DNA of 48,758 nt from assembly GCF_000377645.1 (NCBI RefSeq), contig NZ_KB898493.1:1-48758 (forward strand), written 5' to 3'. The position numbers were made by a program, and so were the translations under genes. Source of the stretch: Thiomonas sp. FB-6. GTDB taxonomy: Bacteria > Pseudomonadota > Gammaproteobacteria > Burkholderiales > Burkholderiaceae_C. The notes below the pieces were generated by a model. That model was given only the letters and a program-made list of their open reading frames with translations. It made no database searches and had not been told where the DNA came from. Of this stretch, positions 18,558-29,300 are shown in pieces (within the stretch, counting starts at the first letter, position 1; the number at the start of each line of letters is the position of its first letter).

Positions 18558-19898
18558 TCAGGCGGCGCGCGGGCGCTGCGCGCGTTGCGCGAGCACGTCG
18601 CCGACCGTGAAGAAGGAGCCGAAAACCACGATTCTATCGGTGGGCTGGACCTGCGACAGCGCGTCGGCCAACGCGGCCCGCGGCGACTCGTGGCAGCTCG
18701 CGCGCGCGCCGGGCGGCAGCAGCCCGCGCAAGTGCTGCGCGGAGGCCGCGCGCGGCGTGGGCAGTTCGCACAGATGCCAGGCCCGCACCAGCGGCGCCAG
18801 CGCCGCCACGATGCCGGCGAGGTCCTTGTCCGCCATAGCCCCAAAAACTGCATGGGTATTCGGGAAATAGCCCATGGCATCCAGGCTCTCGGCGAGCACC
18901 CCGGCAGCCTCCGGGTTGTGCGCGACGTCGAGCACCACGGCCGGTTGCCCCGGCAGCACCTGGAAGCGCCCGGGCAGTTCCGCCTGCGCCAGGCCCATGC
19001 GCAGGTCCTGCGCGCTCACGGGCAGGCGCTCGCGCACGGCCTCCAGCGCCGCCAGCGCGGCGCTGGCGTTGCGCAGCTGGCGCACGCCGCGCATGGCCGG
19101 GTAGGCCAGCCCGGGCACCTTGCGCGTGGGGCCGCGGTAGTCCCATTGCTGCCGGTCGGCGCTGCTCCAGCCGAAATCCCGCCCCACGCACCACAGGCGC
19201 ACTCCCAGCGCCTCGGCATGTGCGAGCAGGCTGCGCGGCGGATCGGGGTCGGCGACCACGGCCGTGCGGCCGGCGCGGAAGATGCCCGCCTTCTCGAAGC
19301 CGATGGCCTCGCGGTCGGGGCCGAGGAATTCCATGTGGTCCAGCGCCACGCCGGTGACCACCGCGCAGTCGGCGTCGACCACGTTGACCGCGTCCAGGCG
19401 CCCGCCCATGCCGACCTCCAGCACGGCCGCATCCAGGCGCGACGCGGCGAGCAGGTCGAGAATGGCCAGGGTGGTGAATTCGAAATAGGTCAGCGGCACC
19501 GGCGGCTGCAGGCCGGCGCGAGCGCGCTCCACGGCCAGCATGTGCGCGGGCAGCGCCGCCGCGTCCACCGGGGCGCCGCCGACGCGGCAGCGTTCCTCGA
19601 AATGCACCAGGTGGGGCGAGGAATACACGCCCACGCGGTAGCCCGCGGCCAGCAGCACCTGTTCGACGAAGGCGCAGGTGGAGCCCTTGCCGTTGGTGCC
19701 GCCGACCGTGAACACGGTGCAGTCCAGGCGCAGGCCCATGGCCTCGCGCACCCGCTGCACGCGCTCCAGCCCCAGTTCGATGGCCTGCGCGTGCAGGCGC
19801 TGCGCATGATCCAGCCAGTCCTGCAGGCTCCACTGCTCCATCGGCGCGCCGGGGGCCACCGGCGGCGCCACGGCGCCGCGCTCAGCCGACGACGGCAT
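18558..19898 (-). CDS. folC: Folylpolyglutamate synthase / dihydrofolate synthase
   Basis: Adds glutamate to dihydropteroate and to reduced folates. 446 residues (E. coli 422). The P-loop reads [13 protein letters not shown]; other Mur-ligase-fold marks are [26 protein letters not shown], and [16 protein letters not shown]. The start at 19898 overlaps the accD C-terminus by 17 bp. An internal ATG (19841, [12 protein letters not shown]) would give 427 residues, closer to the family length, and is the main alternative; neither has a strong ribosome binding site. Together with folD it covers two folate steps in this window. Confidence 0.95.
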   Translation of the reverse strand: MPSSAERGAVAPPVAPGAPMEQWSLQDWLDHAQRLHAQAIELGLERVQRVREAMGLRLDCTVFTVGGTNGKGSTCAFVEQVLLAAGYRVGVYSSPHLVHFEERCRVGGAPVDAAALPAHMLAVERARAGLQPPVPLTYFEFTTLAILDLLAASRLDAAVLEVGMGGRLDAVNVVDADCAVVTGVALDHMEFLGPDREAIGFEKAGIFRAGRTAVVADPDPPRSLLAHAEALGVRLWCVGRDFGWSSADRQQWDYRGPTRKVPGLAYPAMRGVRQLRNASAALAALEAVRERLPVSAQDLRMGLAQAELPGRFQVLPGQPAVVLDVAHNPEAAGVLAESLDAMGYFPNTHAVFGAMADKDLAGIVAALAPLVRAWHLCELPTPRAASAQHLRGLLPPGARASCHESPRAALADALSQVQPTDRIVVFGSFFTVGDVLAQRAQRPRAA

Positions 19899-20757
19899 CG
19901 GCGGGTTGGCGCTGCAGCATGGCGAGCAGGTGGGCCAGTTCGCCGCGCAGCTCGCGGCGGTCGACGATGCGGTCGACCGCCCCCTTCTGCTGCAGGAATT
20001 CCGAGCGCTGGAAGCCCTCGGGAAGCTTTTCGCGCACCGTGTTCTCGATCACCCGCGGGCCGGCGAATCCGATCAGGGCCTTGGGCTCGGCCAGCACGAT
20101 GTCGCCGACGAAGGCGAAGGAGGCCGACACGCCCCCCATGGTCGGGTCGGTGAGCACGCTCACGTAGGGGATGCGCGCCTTGGCCAGGCGCGCCAGCGCG
20201 GCGTTGGTCTTGGCCATCTGCATCAGGCTGAGCAGGCCTTCCTGCATGCGCGCGCCGCCGGTGGCGGTGAAGCACAGGAACGGCACCTTCTGCTCCAGCG
20301 CGGTGTCGACGCCGCGCACGAAGCGCTCGCCCACCACCGAGCCCATGGAGCCGCCCATGAACTCGAACTCGAAGCAGGCGACGACCACCGGCACGCTCTG
20401 GATGGCCCCGCCGACCACGATCAGCGCGTCGGTCTCCTGCGTGGTCTCCAGCGCCTCGCGCAGGCGCTCGGGGTACTTGCGGCTGTCCTTGAACTTCAGC
20501 GCGTCGATGGGCAGCACTTCCTGGCCGATCTCGTAGCGGCCTTCACCGTCGAGCAGCGCGTCCAGGCGCTGGCGCGCGCCGATGCGCATGTGGTGCGCGC
20601 ACTTCGGGCACACGTACTGGTTCTGCTCCAGGTCGGTCTTGTACAGCACCGTCTCGCAGGAAGGGCACTTGAGCCACAGCCCTTCGGGCATCTGGCGCCG
20701 GCTGCCGGCCTCGGAGGGCTGGATCTTCGGGGGCAGCAGTTTCTCGAGCCAACTCAT
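19882..20757 (-). CDS. accD: Acetyl-CoA carboxylase carboxyltransferase subunit beta
   Basis: Beta subunit of the carboxyltransferase that makes malonyl-CoA for fatty acid synthesis; works with AccA, not seen here. 291 residues. A four-cysteine zinc ribbon is complete: C31, C34, C50, C53 (KCPSC, VCPKC). The crotonase-fold core contains [24 protein letters not shown] and [13 protein letters not shown]. Start ATG at 20757 ([10 protein letters not shown]) overlaps the trpA stop as ATGA and has GAGGAG eight bases upstream. The link trpA-accD-folC is a well-known proteobacterial order. Confidence 0.97.
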   Translation of the reverse strand: MSWLEKLLPPKIQPSEAGSRRQMPEGLWLKCPSCETVLYKTDLEQNQYVCPKCAHHMRIGARQRLDALLDGEGRYEIGQEVLPIDALKFKDSRKYPERLREALETTQETDALIVVGGAIQSVPVVVACFEFEFMGGSMGSVVGERFVRGVDTALEQKVPFLCFTATGGARMQEGLLSLMQMAKTNAALARLAKARIPYVSVLTDPTMGGVSASFAFVGDIVLAEPKALIGFAGPRVIENTVREKLPEGFQRSEFLQQKGAVDRIVDRRELRGELAHLLAMLQRQPADAVVG

Positions 20758-21599
20758 GGGGATATCTCCTCGAATGCCGGGTTGCCGGCGGAGGCCGCCG
20801 CGCGGTCGACGGCGGCGCGCACGCCGCGCAGGAAATCGGAGGCGGCGGCGATCGCCTCGCCGCTCCCGCCGCATGACTCCATCAGCTCGATGATGCGCGA
20901 GCCGATGATCACCGCGTCGGCGCAGCCGGCCACCGCGGCGGCACCGGCCGCGTCGCGGATGCCGAAGCCCACGGCCAGCGGCAGGCGCACGTGGCGGCGC
21001 ACTTCCTGCACACGCTGCGCCACCTGCGCCACGTCCAGGTGCGCGGCACCCGTCACGCCCTTGAGCGAGACGTAGTACACGTAGCCGGCGGCCAGCCCGC
21101 CGACCTGCGCCATGCGCGATTCGGTGGACGTGGGCGCGAGCAGGAAGATCGGGTCGATGCCGGCGGCGCGCAGGCGCGCGGCGAACTCGGCGGATTCCTC
21201 CGGCGGGTAGTCGACCACCAGCACGCCGTCGACCCCGCTGTCCGCGCAGGCCGCGACGAAGGCCTCGACGCCGAAGCGCTCGATGGGGTTGGCGTAGCCC
21301 ATCAGCACCAGCGGCGTGTCGGCGTCAGCGGCGCGGAACTCGCGCGCCCACTGCAGCACCTGGCGCAGGCTGACACCGCGCGCCAGCGCGCGCTCGTTGG
21401 CGCGCTGGATCACCGGGCCGTCGGCCATCGGGTCGGAGAAGGGCACGCCGAGTTCGAGCATGTCGGCGCCCGCCGCCACCAGCGCGTGCAGCAGCGGCAC
21501 CGTGGTCTCGGGCGCCGGGTCACCGGCCGTGACGTAGGGGATCAGGGCCTTGCGCCCCTGCGCGGCCAGGCGCGCGAAGCTCGGTGCGATGCGGCTCAT
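20754..21599 (-). CDS. trpA: Tryptophan synthase alpha subunit
   Basis: Cleaves indole-3-glycerol phosphate and channels indole to TrpB. 281 residues, slightly longer than the E. coli protein (268). Catalytic E49 and D60 are in place in [15 protein letters not shown], at the same numbers as in Salmonella TrpA. Other blocks: [33 protein letters not shown] and the phosphate-binding VGFGIRD. Both ends overlap neighbours by ATGA: its start with the trpB stop, its stop with the accD start. Confidence 0.97.
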   Translation of the reverse strand: MSRIAPSFARLAAQGRKALIPYVTAGDPAPETTVPLLHALVAAGADMLELGVPFSDPMADGPVIQRANERALARGVSLRQVLQWAREFRAADADTPLVLMGYANPIERFGVEAFVAACADSGVDGVLVVDYPPEESAEFAARLRAAGIDPIFLLAPTSTESRMAQVGGLAAGYVYYVSLKGVTGAAHLDVAQVAQRVQEVRRHVRLPLAVGFGIRDAAGAAAVAGCADAVIIGSRIIELMESCGGSGEAIAAASDFLRGVRAAVDRAAASAGNPAFEEISP

Positions 21600-22825
21600 G
21601 AACGCCCCTTGCAGGAAGGCCGGCAGAAGAACTCGGCGCGGCTGAGGTCGGCGATGTTGCCGATGTCCTTGTCCCCGCGGCCCGACAGGTTCACCAGCAG
21701 GATCTGGTCGGAGCGCATGCCCGGCGCCATCTTGATGGCCTGGGCCAGCGCGTGGCTGGATTCCAGCGCCGGGATGATGCCCTCGGTGCGGCACAGGCGA
21801 TGGAAGGCCTCCAGCGCCTCGGAGTCGGTCACCGCCACGTATTCGGCGCGCCCGCTGTCCTTCAGCCACGCATGCTCGGGGCCCACGCCGGGGTAGTCCA
21901 GGCCGGCCGACACCGAGTGGGTCTCGGCGATCTGGCCGGCCTCGTCCTGCAGCACGTAGGTGCGGTTGCCGTGCAGCACGCCGGGCACCCCCGCGCCCAG
22001 CGAGGCCGCGTGGCGTCCGCTGGCCAGGCCCTCGCCGCCCGCCTCCACGCCGATCAGGCGCACCTGCGCATGCTCGATGTAGGGGTAGAAGATGCCCATC
22101 GCGTTGCTGCCGCCGCCCACGCAGGCCAGCACGGCGTCGGGCTGGCGCCCGACCATCTCCGGCATCTGCACCAGGCATTCGTCGCCGATGACGCGCTGGA
22201 AATCGCGCACCATCATCGGGTAGGGATGCGGGCCGGCCACGGTGCCGATGATGTAGAAGGTGTCCTCCACATGGGTGACCCAGTCGCGCAGCGCTTCGTT
22301 GAGCGCGTCCTTCAGGGTCTTCGAGCCGCTGTGCACCGGCACCACCTCGGCGCCCAGCAGGTGCATGCGGTAGACGTTGGGCGACTGGCGCTTGATGTCC
22401 TCGGCGCCCATGTAGACCACGCACTGCATGCCGTAGCGCGCCGCCACGGTGGCGCTGGCCACGCCGTGCTGGCCGGCGCCGGTCTCGGCGATCACCCGGC
22501 GCTTGCCCATGCGCTGCGCCAGCATCGCCTGGCCGATGGTGTTGTTGATCTTGTGCGCTCCGGTGTGGTTCAGGTCCTCGCGCTTGAGGTAGACCTGCGC
22601 GCCACCGAGTTCGCGGCTCAGGCGTGCGGCGTGGTAGATCGGGCTCGGACGCCCGACGAAATGCTTGAGCTCGTTGCGGTATTCGGCCTGGAACTCGGGG
22701 TCGGCGCGATAGCGCGCATAGGCCTCCTTGAGCTCGTCGAGGGCCTTGAACAGGGTCTCGGCGACAAAACTGCCGCCGTAGGGGCCGAAATGGCCCTGCG
22801 CATCCGGAAGGTCGTACTGAAGCAT
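21596..22825 (-). CDS. trpB: Tryptophan synthase beta subunit
   Basis: PLP enzyme joining indole and serine to give tryptophan. 409 residues. The PLP lysine is K92 in [14 protein letters not shown]; the phosphate-binding [15 protein letters not shown] and [10 protein letters not shown] are present. A TTG eight codons upstream (22849) is possible. I prefer the ATG at 22825, giving [18 protein letters not shown], because homologues from related bacteria begin this close to the [11 protein letters not shown] motif. The gap to trpF is 57 bp; the end overlaps trpA. No trp leader peptide or attenuator is visible in that gap. Confidence 0.96.
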   Translation of the reverse strand: MLQYDLPDAQGHFGPYGGSFVAETLFKALDELKEAYARYRADPEFQAEYRNELKHFVGRPSPIYHAARLSRELGGAQVYLKREDLNHTGAHKINNTIGQAMLAQRMGKRRVIAETGAGQHGVASATVAARYGMQCVVYMGAEDIKRQSPNVYRMHLLGAEVVPVHSGSKTLKDALNEALRDWVTHVEDTFYIIGTVAGPHPYPMMVRDFQRVIGDECLVQMPEMVGRQPDAVLACVGGGSNAMGIFYPYIEHAQVRLIGVEAGGEGLASGRHAASLGAGVPGVLHGNRTYVLQDEAGQIAETHSVSAGLDYPGVGPEHAWLKDSGRAEYVAVTDSEALEAFHRLCRTEGIIPALESSHALAQAIKMAPGMRSDQILLVNLSGRGDKDIGNIADLSRAEFFCRPSCKGRS

Positions 22826-22882
22826 GATGGAATCGGCGATGCTGGACAAAGGGATTCGGCCGCCTGCCCGGCGCCGCCAGCC

Positions 22883-23545
22883 TCAGCGCCCCGCCGGGGG
22901 GGCCTTGTCGGCTTGCTGCGCCGCGGCATCGGCCGCGCGCACCGCGGCGACGAATTCTCGCATCGCCGCGGCATCCTTCACACCCTTGGCGGATTCGACG
23001 CCCGAGGAGACGTCAACCGCCCAGGGGCGCACCCGCAGGATCGCCTGCGCCACATTTGCGGCACGCAACCCACCAGACAAAACGATGGGACTGCCGACGT
23101 TTGTTGGAATGAGTGACCAATCGAAGACCTCTCCACCCCCGCCGAAACCTTCCACGAAGGCATCGAGCAGCAAGCCACGCGCATGCGCGTGCCGGACCTT
23201 CAAGTCTAGCAAATCCACCCCCGCGCGCATGCGCACGGCACGCAGGTAGGGGTGAGCGAAGGCCTCGCAGTCCTCGGCGCTCTCGTCGCCGTGGAATTGC
23301 AGCAGCGAAGGGCGCAGCGCGTCGATCACCTCACGCACCCGCTGCGGCTCGGCGCGCACGAACAGCGCCACCACGCCGACCAGCGGGGGCAGTTCGCGCA
23401 CGATGTCCAGCGCCTGGCGCAGGCCGACGGCGCGCGGGCTCGGCGGGTAGAACACCAGGCCGATGGCATCGGCCCCGGCCCGCGCCGCCTCCACCGCGTC
23501 GCCGGGGCGGGTGATGCCGCAGATCTTGATGCGGGTTCGGTGCAT
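22883..23545 (-). CDS. trpF: Phosphoribosylanthranilate isomerase
   Basis: TIM-barrel enzyme of tryptophan synthesis converting N-(5-phosphoribosyl)anthranilate to CdRP. 220 residues. Catalytic Cys9 is in RIKICGIT, the general acid Asp is in the C-terminal [15 protein letters not shown], and FHGDES and LSGGL are further signatures. It starts 5 bp after truA ends. It is encoded as a separate protein here, not fused to TrpC as in enteric bacteria; trpC itself is not in the window. Confidence 0.96.
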   Translation of the reverse strand: MHRTRIKICGITRPGDAVEAARAGADAIGLVFYPPSPRAVGLRQALDIVRELPPLVGVVALFVRAEPQRVREVIDALRPSLLQFHGDESAEDCEAFAHPYLRAVRMRAGVDLLDLKVRHAHARGLLLDAFVEGFGGGGEVFDWSLIPTNVGSPIVLSGGLRAANVAQAILRVRPWAVDVSSGVESAKGVKDAAAMREFVAAVRAADAAAQQADKAPPAGR

Positions 23546-23550
23546 GCTCG

Positions 23551-24342
23551 TCAGGCCAGCAGCCGGGGCAGCTCGCGCGGGGACTCGGGAATCTGCCATT
23601 GTGCCGCATAGGCGGGCCCGGCGAAATACAGCCCGTCGGGCATGAAGGTCGGCGCCGCCAGGCTGCGCTGCCGGGCCCGCAGCACCTGCCCGATCCACTG
23701 CGGATCGCGGCCCGCGCTGCCCACCGCGACCAGGCAGCCCATGATGTTGCGCACCATGTGGTGCAGGAAGGCGTTGGCGTGGAAGTCGAAACTCCAGGTG
23801 CGCCCGTCCGGGGCCAGTTCGATGTCGATCGCGTGCACCGTCTTGCAGGGGCTGCGCGCCTGGCAGGAACTGGCGCGGAAGGCACTGAAGTCGTGGCTGC
23901 CCAGCAGCTGCGCGGCGGCCTCGCGCATGGCTTGCGCGTCCAGCGCGTGGTGGGTCCAGCCCACCAGGCCGTGCAGCAGCGCCGGGCGCACCGGGTGCTG
24001 CACCAGCAGGTAGCGGTAGCGCCGCGACTGCGCGCTCTTCTGGGCGTGGAAATCCTCCCCTGGCTCGCGCGACCACAGCACGCTGATGTCCGCGGGCAGG
24101 AAGGTATTGAGCCCGCGCACCCAGGATTGGGCCGCGCGCCGTACCGGCGAGTCGAAGTGCACCACCTGCTGCAGCGCATGCACGCCGGCGTCGGTGCGGC
24201 CGGCGCACATCACGCGCACCGGCGCGCCGGTGAACTCGCGCAGCGCGTGCTCCAGGCGGTCCTGCACGGTGGCGCCGCCGGGCTGACTCTGCCAGCCCTG
24301 GTAGGCGCAGCCGCGGTAGCTCAGCCCAAGCGCGATGCGCAT
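23551..24342 (-). CDS. truA: tRNA pseudouridine(38-40) synthase TruA
   Basis: Makes pseudouridine at positions 38-40 of the tRNA anticodon stem-loop. 263 residues (E. coli 270). Catalytic aspartate is D51 in AGRTDAGVHALQQV; YRYLLVQHPVRP, GSHDFSAFRA and FLHHMVRNIMGCLV are characteristic. The frame stays open about 66 codons upstream inside fimV; the ATG at 24342 (MRIALGLSYRG) is chosen because it gives the canonical TruA N-terminus. 28 bp follow the fimV stop. Confidence 0.96.
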   Translation of the reverse strand: MRIALGLSYRGCAYQGWQSQPGGATVQDRLEHALREFTGAPVRVMCAGRTDAGVHALQQVVHFDSPVRRAAQSWVRGLNTFLPADISVLWSREPGEDFHAQKSAQSRRYRYLLVQHPVRPALLHGLVGWTHHALDAQAMREAAAQLLGSHDFSAFRASSCQARSPCKTVHAIDIELAPDGRTWSFDFHANAFLHHMVRNIMGCLVAVGSAGRDPQWIGQVLRARQRSLAAPTFMPDGLYFAGPAYAAQWQIPESPRELPRLLA

Positions 24343-24370
24343 GCCCGCGCGGCGCTCCCGTGCACGGCCT

Positions 24371-26791
24371 TCAACCCAGCTGCGCGAGCAGCTTCTCGGC
24401 CGCCGCGCGCGTCTCGCCGTCGCTCTCGGCGATGATTTCGTGCAGCAGGTGGCGCGCCGTGTCCAGGTCGCCCATCGCCCGGCTTTCCTCGACCAGCGCC
24501 AGGCGCGTGTCCAGAGCCTGGGCCGGCTCGGCCGGCGCATGCTCGCTCACCGGGGGCAGCCCGAGGTCGAATTCCAGCGGCGCGGGCTCCGGCGCGGCCG
24601 TGGCCGCGGGCGCCGGGGCGGCGGCCTCGGCGGCGGGTGGCAGGGTCAGCGCCGACAGGTCGAAGTCCAGGCCCATGTCCTGCTCCGCCGGCTCGGCCGG
24701 CGCGGCGGCGGGCGGCGCGCCCGCGCCGCCCAGGTCGAGCGCCAGGTCCAGCGCGGAACCGGCACCGGCCGTCTCCTGGAGCGCGGACAGCGAGGGCAGG
24801 CCCGCCAGCAGTTCGGTCGGGGGCATCGTGGGCGCCGGCTCGGTCGTCACGGGCTGGCTGGCGTCGAAGTCCCCGCCGGTGATGGTGGTCATCGCCGAGC
24901 CCATCGCCGGCGGCTGCGTGTTGTGGTACAGCGGGTTGGCGGCGTCCAGGTTGCGCCCCAGTTCCTGCACCTTCTTCCATTCCTCGCCCTGGCCGTCGGT
25001 GCGCGTGAACAGCTCGGCCGCGGTCAGTTCGAAGGAGCGCGCGTCCTTGCGCTTGGCGTAGATCTCCAGCAGCTTGAGCCGGGCGGCGTTGCGGTCCGGA
25101 TGGTTCTTCAGCGCCTCCTTCAGGATTTCCTCGGCCTGCAGGTCGCGCCCGTAGGCCAGGTACACGTCGGCCTCGGCCACCGGATCGACGTCCACGCTCT
25201 CGACCTGGCTGGGCGAGTACTGCATCGACGAGCCCAGGGTGCTGTTGTTGGTGTCCACGCGCTCGCCGCCGCTGGCACCGAAGAAACTGTCGGTGCCGCC
25301 CATGTGGCTGTCGAACACGGAGGCCTGGCCGCCTGCCGAGCCGCGGCGGCGCCGCAGCACCGCCCATCCGGCGAGCAGCACCCCCAGCAGCAGACCCGCC
25401 GGGGCCAGCAGCGGATTGGCCAGCAGGCCGCCGAACAGGCCCGGGCCGTGCGAGGCGGCGGGCGCCTCGTGCGGCTTGGCCGCCGGCTTCGCCTCGGGCT
25501 TGGCCGGCGCCGGCTTGGGCGGCGCCGACGCGGTGTGCAGCGGCGCGCTGGCCGCGGCCGACGCCGCCGCCGGTGCCGAGGCGCCGGCACGCGCCGCGCC
25601 GGAAGCCGCGGCGGCAAGCGGCGCGGAAGCGCCCGCGTGGGACGGCGCCGAGGCGGCCGCGGCAGCGGCCGACGCGTGCGGCGCGGCCTGCGGTGTCGAG
25701 GCCGCGGCGGCTCCCGGCTGCATGGCGCGCGCGGCCGCGCTGGCGCTGGCCGCCAGCTTGGCCAGCGCGGCCACGTCGGCCTTCGCTGCCGCCAGTTTCG
25801 CGGCCAGGGCCTCGGCCTGCTTTTGCGCGGCGATCCAGTTCGCCTCCGCGGTCTGCCCGGGCGCGGCCACGCCGGCCTGACTCAGGCGCAGTTGCGATTG
25901 CGGGCCCGATGCGCCGCTGCCTGGCTCCTGCACCCGCGCCTGCACCGTGCCGTGCATGCTGCGCGCGTTGTCGCCGGAGCGGGTCGGGCTGAGCCCGGCC
26001 AGACGCCTGCGGTAGGCCCCGAAGTCGCCGCTGTGCGCCACGATGATCTGGTGGGCCTGGCTGCTGCTGAGGGCCTGGGCCTGGCCGGCCGACGGCACCT
26101 TGAGCACGGCCCCGGCGCGAAGCCGGTTGATGTCGCCGTCGATGAAGGCGCCCTGGTTGGCGCTGTACATCGCCGCCAGCATCTGGTCCAGCGAGACCTC
26201 GCCGCCGGCGTAGGACCGCGCGATGGCGAACAGGGTATCGCCGCGCTGCACGGTGTAGCCCGAACGCGAACCCGCGGGCGGGGGCGCCGCCGGCAGCGTG
26301 CGCTGCACGGCGCGTGCCAGCGGGGCCGCGGCCTGCGGCACGATGGGCGCCACGCCGGGCTCGCGGAAGCCCGGGGGATCCAGCAGCAGGGTGTAGTTGC
26401 GGGTGAGCTGGCCATGGGCCCAGTCGGCGCGCAGCAGCAGGTCGACGAAGGGCTCGTGCACCGGACGCGTGCCGCTGAGATGCAGGTAGGAATGCCCGGA
26501 CGCGTCCTGCCGCAGCAGCACGGTGGCACCCTGCAGCGCGTCGCTGTAGCTCAGGTGCTGCGCCTCGTACAGGGAATCCGGCGCGACCCCGACCCGCAGC
26601 GACTGCGCCTCGTCGGGGGTGATCTGGGTGATTTCGATGTTCGCGCTCAGCGGCTGGCCGAGCGTGGACAGCACCACCACGTGGCCGAGCCCGAAGGCCC
26701 CGGCCAGCGGTACGGCTCCCGGCAGTGCCGCCAGACAAGCCACACCCATTGCTTGACGCCATTTGGCCACGTTGCTTCCCCTGATCTGCAT
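24371..26791 (-). CDS. fimV: FimV/HubP-like polar landmark protein
   Basis: Inner-membrane protein that organises cell poles, type IV pili and secretion in related bacteria. 806 residues: signal-like N-terminus (about 14-33), FimV N-terminal domain (about 34-140, beginning GLGHVVVLSTLGQPLSA), a LysM peptidoglycan-binding domain (178-233, YTVQRGDTLFAIARSY), a coiled-coil/Ala-rich stretch (about 320-425), one TM (about 461-479) followed by RRRRG, and a cytoplasmic acidic region with TPR-type repeats (about 530-610) and the conserved FimV C-terminal helix domain. The cytoplasmic part is rich in Ala/Pro, as is usual. asd lies 214 bp upstream; truA follows after 28 bp. Confidence 0.93.
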   Translation of the reverse strand: MQIRGSNVAKWRQAMGVACLAALPGAVPLAGAFGLGHVVVLSTLGQPLSANIEITQITPDEAQSLRVGVAPDSLYEAQHLSYSDALQGATVLLRQDASGHSYLHLSGTRPVHEPFVDLLLRADWAHGQLTRNYTLLLDPPGFREPGVAPIVPQAAAPLARAVQRTLPAAPPPAGSRSGYTVQRGDTLFAIARSYAGGEVSLDQMLAAMYSANQGAFIDGDINRLRAGAVLKVPSAGQAQALSSSQAHQIIVAHSGDFGAYRRRLAGLSPTRSGDNARSMHGTVQARVQEPGSGASGPQSQLRLSQAGVAAPGQTAEANWIAAQKQAEALAAKLAAAKADVAALAKLAASASAAARAMQPGAAAASTPQAAPHASAAAAAASAPSHAGASAPLAAAASGAARAGASAPAAASAAASAPLHTASAPPKPAPAKPEAKPAAKPHEAPAASHGPGLFGGLLANPLLAPAGLLLGVLLAGWAVLRRRRGSAGGQASVFDSHMGGTDSFFGASGGERVDTNNSTLGSSMQYSPSQVESVDVDPVAEADVYLAYGRDLQAEEILKEALKNHPDRNAARLKLLEIYAKRKDARSFELTAAELFTRTDGQGEEWKKVQELGRNLDAANPLYHNTQPPAMGSAMTTITGGDFDASQPVTTEPAPTMPPTELLAGLPSLSALQETAGAGSALDLALDLGGAGAPPAAAPAEPAEQDMGLDFDLSALTLPPAAEAAAPAPAATAAPEPAPLEFDLGLPPVSEHAPAEPAQALDTRLALVEESRAMGDLDTARHLLHEIIAESDGETRAAAEKLLAQLG

Positions 26792-27005
26792 GGTTGCCCG
26801 GCTACGCGTGCGAATCCGCCCGCAGGCTCATCCATCGCTTCAATGCACGCCCCCATCCCCTTGATTGCAAACTGCGTTGCAGGGGTTTCGCATGCGATAG
26901 TAACCAATCGTCCCCCGGAAACCGGCAGGATTCAGCATTCCGCCCCGGCTCGGCGTGGCGCGCGCGCAAACCGGCGGCCTCCGGGGACCGCCGCAGCCAT
27001 GCTGC
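26792..27005. other. Intergenic region between asd and fimV
   Basis: No gene is visible. On the minus strand it contains an AT-richer patch with TACTAT (around 26895) that could be a -10 box for fimV, but I find no good -35, and GC-rich imperfect hairpins just after the asd stop without a T-run. fimV may therefore have its own promoter within the otherwise dense run. Confidence 0.3.
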
Positions 27006-28112
27006 TCAAGCCTGCAAAAGAATGCGCAACATGCGCCGCAATGGTTCCGCTGCCCCCCACAACAACTGGTCGCCCACGGTGAAGGCGCTCAGGTACTCCG
27101 GGCCCATGGCCATCTTGCGCAGGCGCCCGACCGGGATTCCCAGCGTGCCGGTAACCGCAACCGGGGTGAGCTCGCGCATGCTGGCTTCGCGGGTATTCGG
27201 AACCACCTTCACCCAGTCGTTGTCCGCGGCGATCATCGCCTCGATCTCGGTCAACGGCACGTCGCGGCGCAACTTGAAGCTCAGCGCCTGGCTGTGGCAG
27301 CGCATGGCGCCTACGCGCACGCACAGGCCGTCCACCGGCACCGGATGGGCGTGGCCCAGGATCTTGTTGGTCTCGGCGCCGCCCTTCCATTCCTCGCGCG
27401 ACATGCCGTTGCCCAGATCCTTGTCGATCCAGGGGATCAGGCTGCCGCCCAGCGGCACCTCGAAATGGCGCGTGTCGGCCGCCGGCAGCGCGCGCTGGGC
27501 CTCGATCACCCCGCGGTCGATGTCCAGGATCGCCGAGGCCGGGTCGTCCAGCAGCGGGCGTACCGCCGCGTTCAGGGTGCCGAACTGGGTGAGCAGTTCG
27601 CGCATGTGCTGTGCGCCGCCGCCGGAGGCGGCCTGGTAGGTCATCGAGCTCATCCACTCGACCAGGCCGGCCTTGAACAGCGCGCCCACGCCCATGAGCA
27701 TGCAGCTGACCGTGCAGTTGCCGCCGATCCAGTTGCGCCCGCCGCGCGCCAGCGCGGCGTCGATCACCGGCCGGTTCACCGGGTCCAGCACGATCACCGC
27801 GTCGTCGCGCATGCGCAAGGTGGAGGCGGCGTCGATCCAGTGTCCCTTCCAGCCGCTGGCGCGCAGCGGCTCGAACACCGCGCTGGTGTAGTCGCCGCCC
27901 TGCGCGGTCAGCACGATGTCGCAGGCGCGCAGCGCCTCCAGGTCGGAGGCGTCGTGCAGCGCCGAGCCGTCGGGGGCCTTGCCGCCGGCGTTGCTGGTCG
28001 AGAAGTACACCGCCTCGATCAGCTCGAAATCGCCCTCGGCGCGCATGCGCTGCATGAGCACCGACCCCACCATGCCTCGCCAGCCCACCAGGCCGACCCG
28101 CTGCTTCGCCAT
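27006..28112 (-). CDS. asd: Aspartate-semialdehyde dehydrogenase
   Basis: NADPH-dependent reduction of aspartyl phosphate, the branch point to lysine/diaminopimelate, threonine and methionine (metZ lies downstream). 368 residues, the gram-negative type. N-terminal Rossmann motif [13 protein letters not shown]; catalytic Cys133 in [10 protein letters not shown]; substrate-binding region [12 protein letters not shown] and the later catalytic His region [14 protein letters not shown] at 28112 follows leuB by 59 bp. Confidence 0.97.
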   Translation of the reverse strand: MAKQRVGLVGWRGMVGSVLMQRMRAEGDFELIEAVYFSTSNAGGKAPDGSALHDASDLEALRACDIVLTAQGGDYTSAVFEPLRASGWKGHWIDAASTLRMRDDAVIVLDPVNRPVIDAALARGGRNWIGGNCTVSCMLMGVGALFKAGLVEWMSSMTYQAASGGGAQHMRELLTQFGTLNAAVRPLLDDPASAILDIDRGVIEAQRALPAADTRHFEVPLGGSLIPWIDKDLGNGMSREEWKGGAETNKILGHAHPVPVDGLCVRVGAMRCHSQALSFKLRRDVPLTEIEAMIAADNDWVKVVPNTREASMRELTPVAVTGTLGIPVGRLRKMAMGPEYLSAFTVGDQLLWGAAEPLRRMLRILLQA

Positions 28113-28171
28113 GTTCGTGATGTCCTTGGATTCCAGGGGATAGGGATTCGTCGCGCCGGCCCGCCCGCGGC

Positions 28172-29266
28172 TCAGCCCAGCGCCGCCACCACCGCGTCGC
28201 CCATGGCCTCGGTGCCCACGCTGGGCTGGCCGGGCTCGGCGATGTCGGCCGTGCGAAGGCCCTGGCGCAGCACGTCGCGCACCGCCTTTTCCACGCGCTG
28301 CGCGGCCTCGGGCTGGCCGAGGGAGTAGCGCAGCATCATCGCCGCGCTGAGGATGGTGGCCAGCGGGTTGGCCAGGCCGCGCCCGGCGATGTCGGGCGCC
28401 GAGCCGTGCGAGGGTTCGTACAGGCCGCGTCCCTGCTCGTTCAGCGAAGCCGACGGCAGCATGCCGATGGAGCCGGTGAGCATCGCCGCCTCGTCGGACA
28501 GGATGTCGCCGAACATGTTGCCGGTGACCACCACGTCGAACTTCTTGGGCGCGCGCACCAGTTGCATGGCCGCGTTGTCCACGTACATGTGCTCCAGCTC
28601 GATGTCCGGGTATTGCGCGTGCACCTCGGTGACCACGTCCTTCCAGAACTGGAAGGTCTCCAGCACGTTGGCCTTGTCCACGCTGGTCACGCGTCCGGCA
28701 TGCCCGGCCGCCTTGCGGGTGCGCGCGGCCTGGAAGGCGACGTGGGCGATGCGCTCGATCTCCGGGCGGCTGTAGCGCATGGTGTCGAAGGCCTCGGGCT
28801 GGCCTGCGAAGGCGCCGTCGGGGGCGTCGCGCCTGCCGCGCGGCTGGCCGAAATAGATGTCGCCGGTGAGTTCGCGCACGATGAGGATGTCCAGCCCCGA
28901 CACGACCTCGGGCTTGAGCGACGAGGCCTGCGCGAGTTCGGGATAGAGGATGGCCGGGCGCAGGTTGGCGAATAGGCCCAGCTTCTTGCGCAGCCCCAGG
29001 ATGGCCTGCTCCGGACGCAGCGCGCGCTCGAGGCGGTCGAAGCGCGGGTCGCCGACGGCGCCGAACAGCACCGCGTCGGCGCCTTGCGCCAGCGCCAGCG
29101 TGGCCGGCGGCAGCGGGTGCCCGTGGCGCTCGTAGGCGGTGCCGCCCACGTCGGCGAACTCGAACTCCAGCTTCAGGCCGTCGTCGCGCAGGCGCTGCAG
29201 CACGCGCATCGCCTGCGCGACGATTTCGGGGCCGATGCCGTCACCCGGCAGGACTGCGATGTTCAT
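28172..29266 (-). CDS. leuB: 3-isopropylmalate dehydrogenase
   Basis: NAD-dependent oxidative decarboxylation of 3-isopropylmalate in leucine synthesis. 364 residues. Blocks: [10 protein letters not shown] at the N-terminus, the substrate arginines in [23 protein letters not shown], active-site [10 protein letters not shown], the catalytic Lys in SVDKANVLE, and the Mg-binding Asp residues in [14 protein letters not shown], with the NAD loop [12 protein letters not shown]. Transcribed after leuD (34 bp gap). Confidence 0.97.
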   Translation of the reverse strand: MNIAVLPGDGIGPEIVAQAMRVLQRLRDDGLKLEFEFADVGGTAYERHGHPLPPATLALAQGADAVLFGAVGDPRFDRLERALRPEQAILGLRKKLGLFANLRPAILYPELAQASSLKPEVVSGLDILIVRELTGDIYFGQPRGRRDAPDGAFAGQPEAFDTMRYSRPEIERIAHVAFQAARTRKAAGHAGRVTSVDKANVLETFQFWKDVVTEVHAQYPDIELEHMYVDNAAMQLVRAPKKFDVVVTGNMFGDILSDEAAMLTGSIGMLPSASLNEQGRGLYEPSHGSAPDIAGRGLANPLATILSAAMMLRYSLGQPEAAQRVEKAVRDVLRQGLRTADIAEPGQPSVGTEAMGDAVVAALG

Positions 29267-29300
29267 GCGATTCGACTTTCGGGAGGAAGGGCTGCGGGAT

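Noticed and set aside
22826-22882. tryptophan attenuator between trpF and trpB
   Set aside because: No short Trp-codon-rich leader peptide and no terminator hairpin are seen in the 57 bp.
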